Assembly: GCA_017442765.1 (NCBI GenBank)
Contig: JAFRZC010000065.1
Location: 1-23,435, forward strand
From: Prevotella sp.
Lineage (GTDB): Bacteria; Bacteroidota; Bacteroidia; Bacteroidales; Bacteroidaceae
Direction: 5' to 3'
Length of the DNA: 23,435 bases
Under the pieces are notes generated by a model. It did no database searches. It was not told where the DNA came from and worked only from the letters and a program-made list of their open reading frames with translations. This document shows positions 22,996 to 23,435 of the stretch, piece after piece. Numbering within the stretch: the stretch's first letter is position 1; every line of letters starts with the position of its first letter. The position numbers were made by a program, and so were the translations under genes.

Positions 22996-23045
22996 CGAGT
23001 GCGTGATATACGTGCGAGTGTGTGATATGTCGAGTGTGATATATA
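22996..23045. repeat. three imperfect units of CGAGTGnGTGATAT type
   Basis: CGAGTGCGTGATATA, CGAGTGTGTGATATGT and CGAGTGTGATATATA follow one another with short differences in length. The stretch has an AT-rich end and lies about 90 bp upstream of the rRNA promoter. No protein in this region is credible: every frame is short and low-complexity. Confidence 0.6.
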
Positions 23046-23136
23046 TAATAAATAAGGTGTAATCCCCTCTTTCTTCTCACGCTTCTGCAAATAAATGTTA
23101 AAAATCGCTCCTCCGTGAAAAATTCCTTGAGAATGT

Positions 23137-23168
23137 TTTGGCAGTTCGGCCGGATTATCGTACCTTTG
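23137..23168 (+). promoter_or_regulatory. rRNA operon promoter
   Basis: TTTG (23137-23140), a 20-bp spacer and TACCTTTG (23161-23168) are an ideal match to the Bacteroidota consensus. The predicted start is near 23175, giving a pre-16S leader of about 240 nt. Confidence 0.8.
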
Positions 23169-23214
23169 CATCCGCTTTCGCGCATTTTTTTGCGCGCTGG
23201 CATATTCGGATAGA

Positions 23215-23225
23215 GTTCTTTGACA
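23215..23225 (+). promoter_or_regulatory. boxA-like antitermination site in the rRNA leader
   Basis: GTTCTTTGACA resembles the E. coli rRNA boxA (TGCTCTTTAACA), the RNA site bound by NusB-NusE for antitermination. The location, in the leader between promoter and 16S, is as expected. Assignment is by similarity only. Confidence 0.5.
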
Positions 23226-23275
23226 GGATTTCATAAAACAGACAAGTAGTACAAGAAGCGGCGGCGCGCCGGTTT

Positions 23276-23367
23276 CCCGTCCCTTATTCGGATGACGGGT
23301 CCGTGGTGTGTCCGCCGGGTAGAGAAATGTGACCCGTTGGTTTTTTTATTTTGACCAGCGACCACGG
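23276..23367 (+). other. structured pre-16S leader
   Basis: Three inverted repeats can form in the transcript: CCCGTC (23276-23281) with GACGGG (23294-23299), CCGTGGT (23301-23307) with ACCACGG (23361-23367), and inside the latter CGGGT (23316-23320) with ACCCG (23332-23336). They are plausible elements of leader folding and 16S maturation. The true RNase III processing stem would need the 3' side of 16S, which is outside the window. Confidence 0.5.
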
Positions 23368-23416
23368 TAAGGAAGGATTGCGTGTCCTGCGATGGAATCA
23401 GACATATTATTATTTT

Positions 23417-23435
23417 ACAATGGAGAGTTTGATCC
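23417..23435 (+). rRNA. rrs: 16S ribosomal RNA, 5' end (cut by window edge)
   Basis: The last bases, ACAATGGAGAGTTTGATCC, match the start of bacterial 16S rRNA. AGAGTTTGATC (E. coli positions 8-18) begins at 23424, so the mature 5' end is placed at about 23417. Only 19 nt are present. The upstream promoter, boxA-like site and leader support an intact rRNA operon continuing to the right. Confidence 0.95.

Noticed and set aside
22762..23234. Short open frames on both strands between the Bax inhibitor gene and 16S
   Set aside because: They run through the 14-bp array, promoters and rRNA leader, and their translations are repeats such as SSRYHRPDIIVP. None looks like a protein.

Overview
The window looks like a chromosomal segment of a Bacteroidota bacterium, most likely Prevotella in the broad sense. 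The evidence is the many promoters of the Bacteroidota type (TTTG about 20 bp upstream of TAnnTTTG), the typical families present (DUF4494, DUF1573, HU-like protein with a long N-terminal arm, type IX-like sorting tail, Bacteroidota AddA/AddB-like pair), and the 5' end of a 16S rRNA gene at the right edge. No phage, transposase, CRISPR or plasmid gene is visible. The genes are mostly housekeeping.

Layout. 1-3852 (minus): a recombination/repair pair, an AddB-like nuclease gene cut by the left edge and an AddA-like helicase-nuclease. 4119-7435 (minus): two tandem AMP-forming acyl-CoA synthetases that overlap by ATGA. 7559-10005 (minus): an FtsX/LolE-type permease and a class I/II aminotransferase, also with an ATGA overlap. 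10136-11234 (plus): DUF4494 protein and the YggS-type PLP protein, overlapping by 44 nt. 11355-13313 (minus): secreted M6 metalloprotease. 13426-14469 (plus): a galactofuranosyltransferase-like glycosyltransferase. 14592-14981 (minus): exported DUF1573 protein. 15109-16869 (plus): aspS. 17010-17738 (plus): a small winged-helix protein with a histone H1-like tail and an uncharacterised small protein. 17834-21163 (plus): a compact GDP-L-fucose operon (manC-gmd-fcl) in pathway order. 21232-22744: HU-like protein (minus), a C-terminal remnant of a GNAT acetyltransferase (plus) and a Bax inhibitor-1 family membrane protein (minus). 22745-23416: no gene, but a 14-bp tandem array, a second imperfect repeat, a strong rRNA promoter, a boxA-like site and a folded leader. 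The 16S rRNA gene begins at about 23417.

The least explained structure is a dispersed intergenic element. It consists of two copies of the 18-bp perfect palindrome AAATTCCCTAGGGAATTT with centres 43-44 bp apart, joined by a spacer that itself forms a small hairpin (GAAAGA..TCTTTC). Three full copies occur (3986-4069, 14510-14570, 21675-21735). A diverged relative at 11266-11340 appears to have become a transcription terminator. One full copy lies inside the predicted 5' leader of the HU-like gene. Arms around the palindromes can pair, and the spacer stem differs between copies partly in a pairing-preserving way, which suggests a structured RNA or a mobile palindromic repeat (REP/MITE-like). 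Other points are an 8-bp GTAC-type tandem repeat inside the AddA-like coding sequence and a strong hairpin directly in front of the small gene at 17397.
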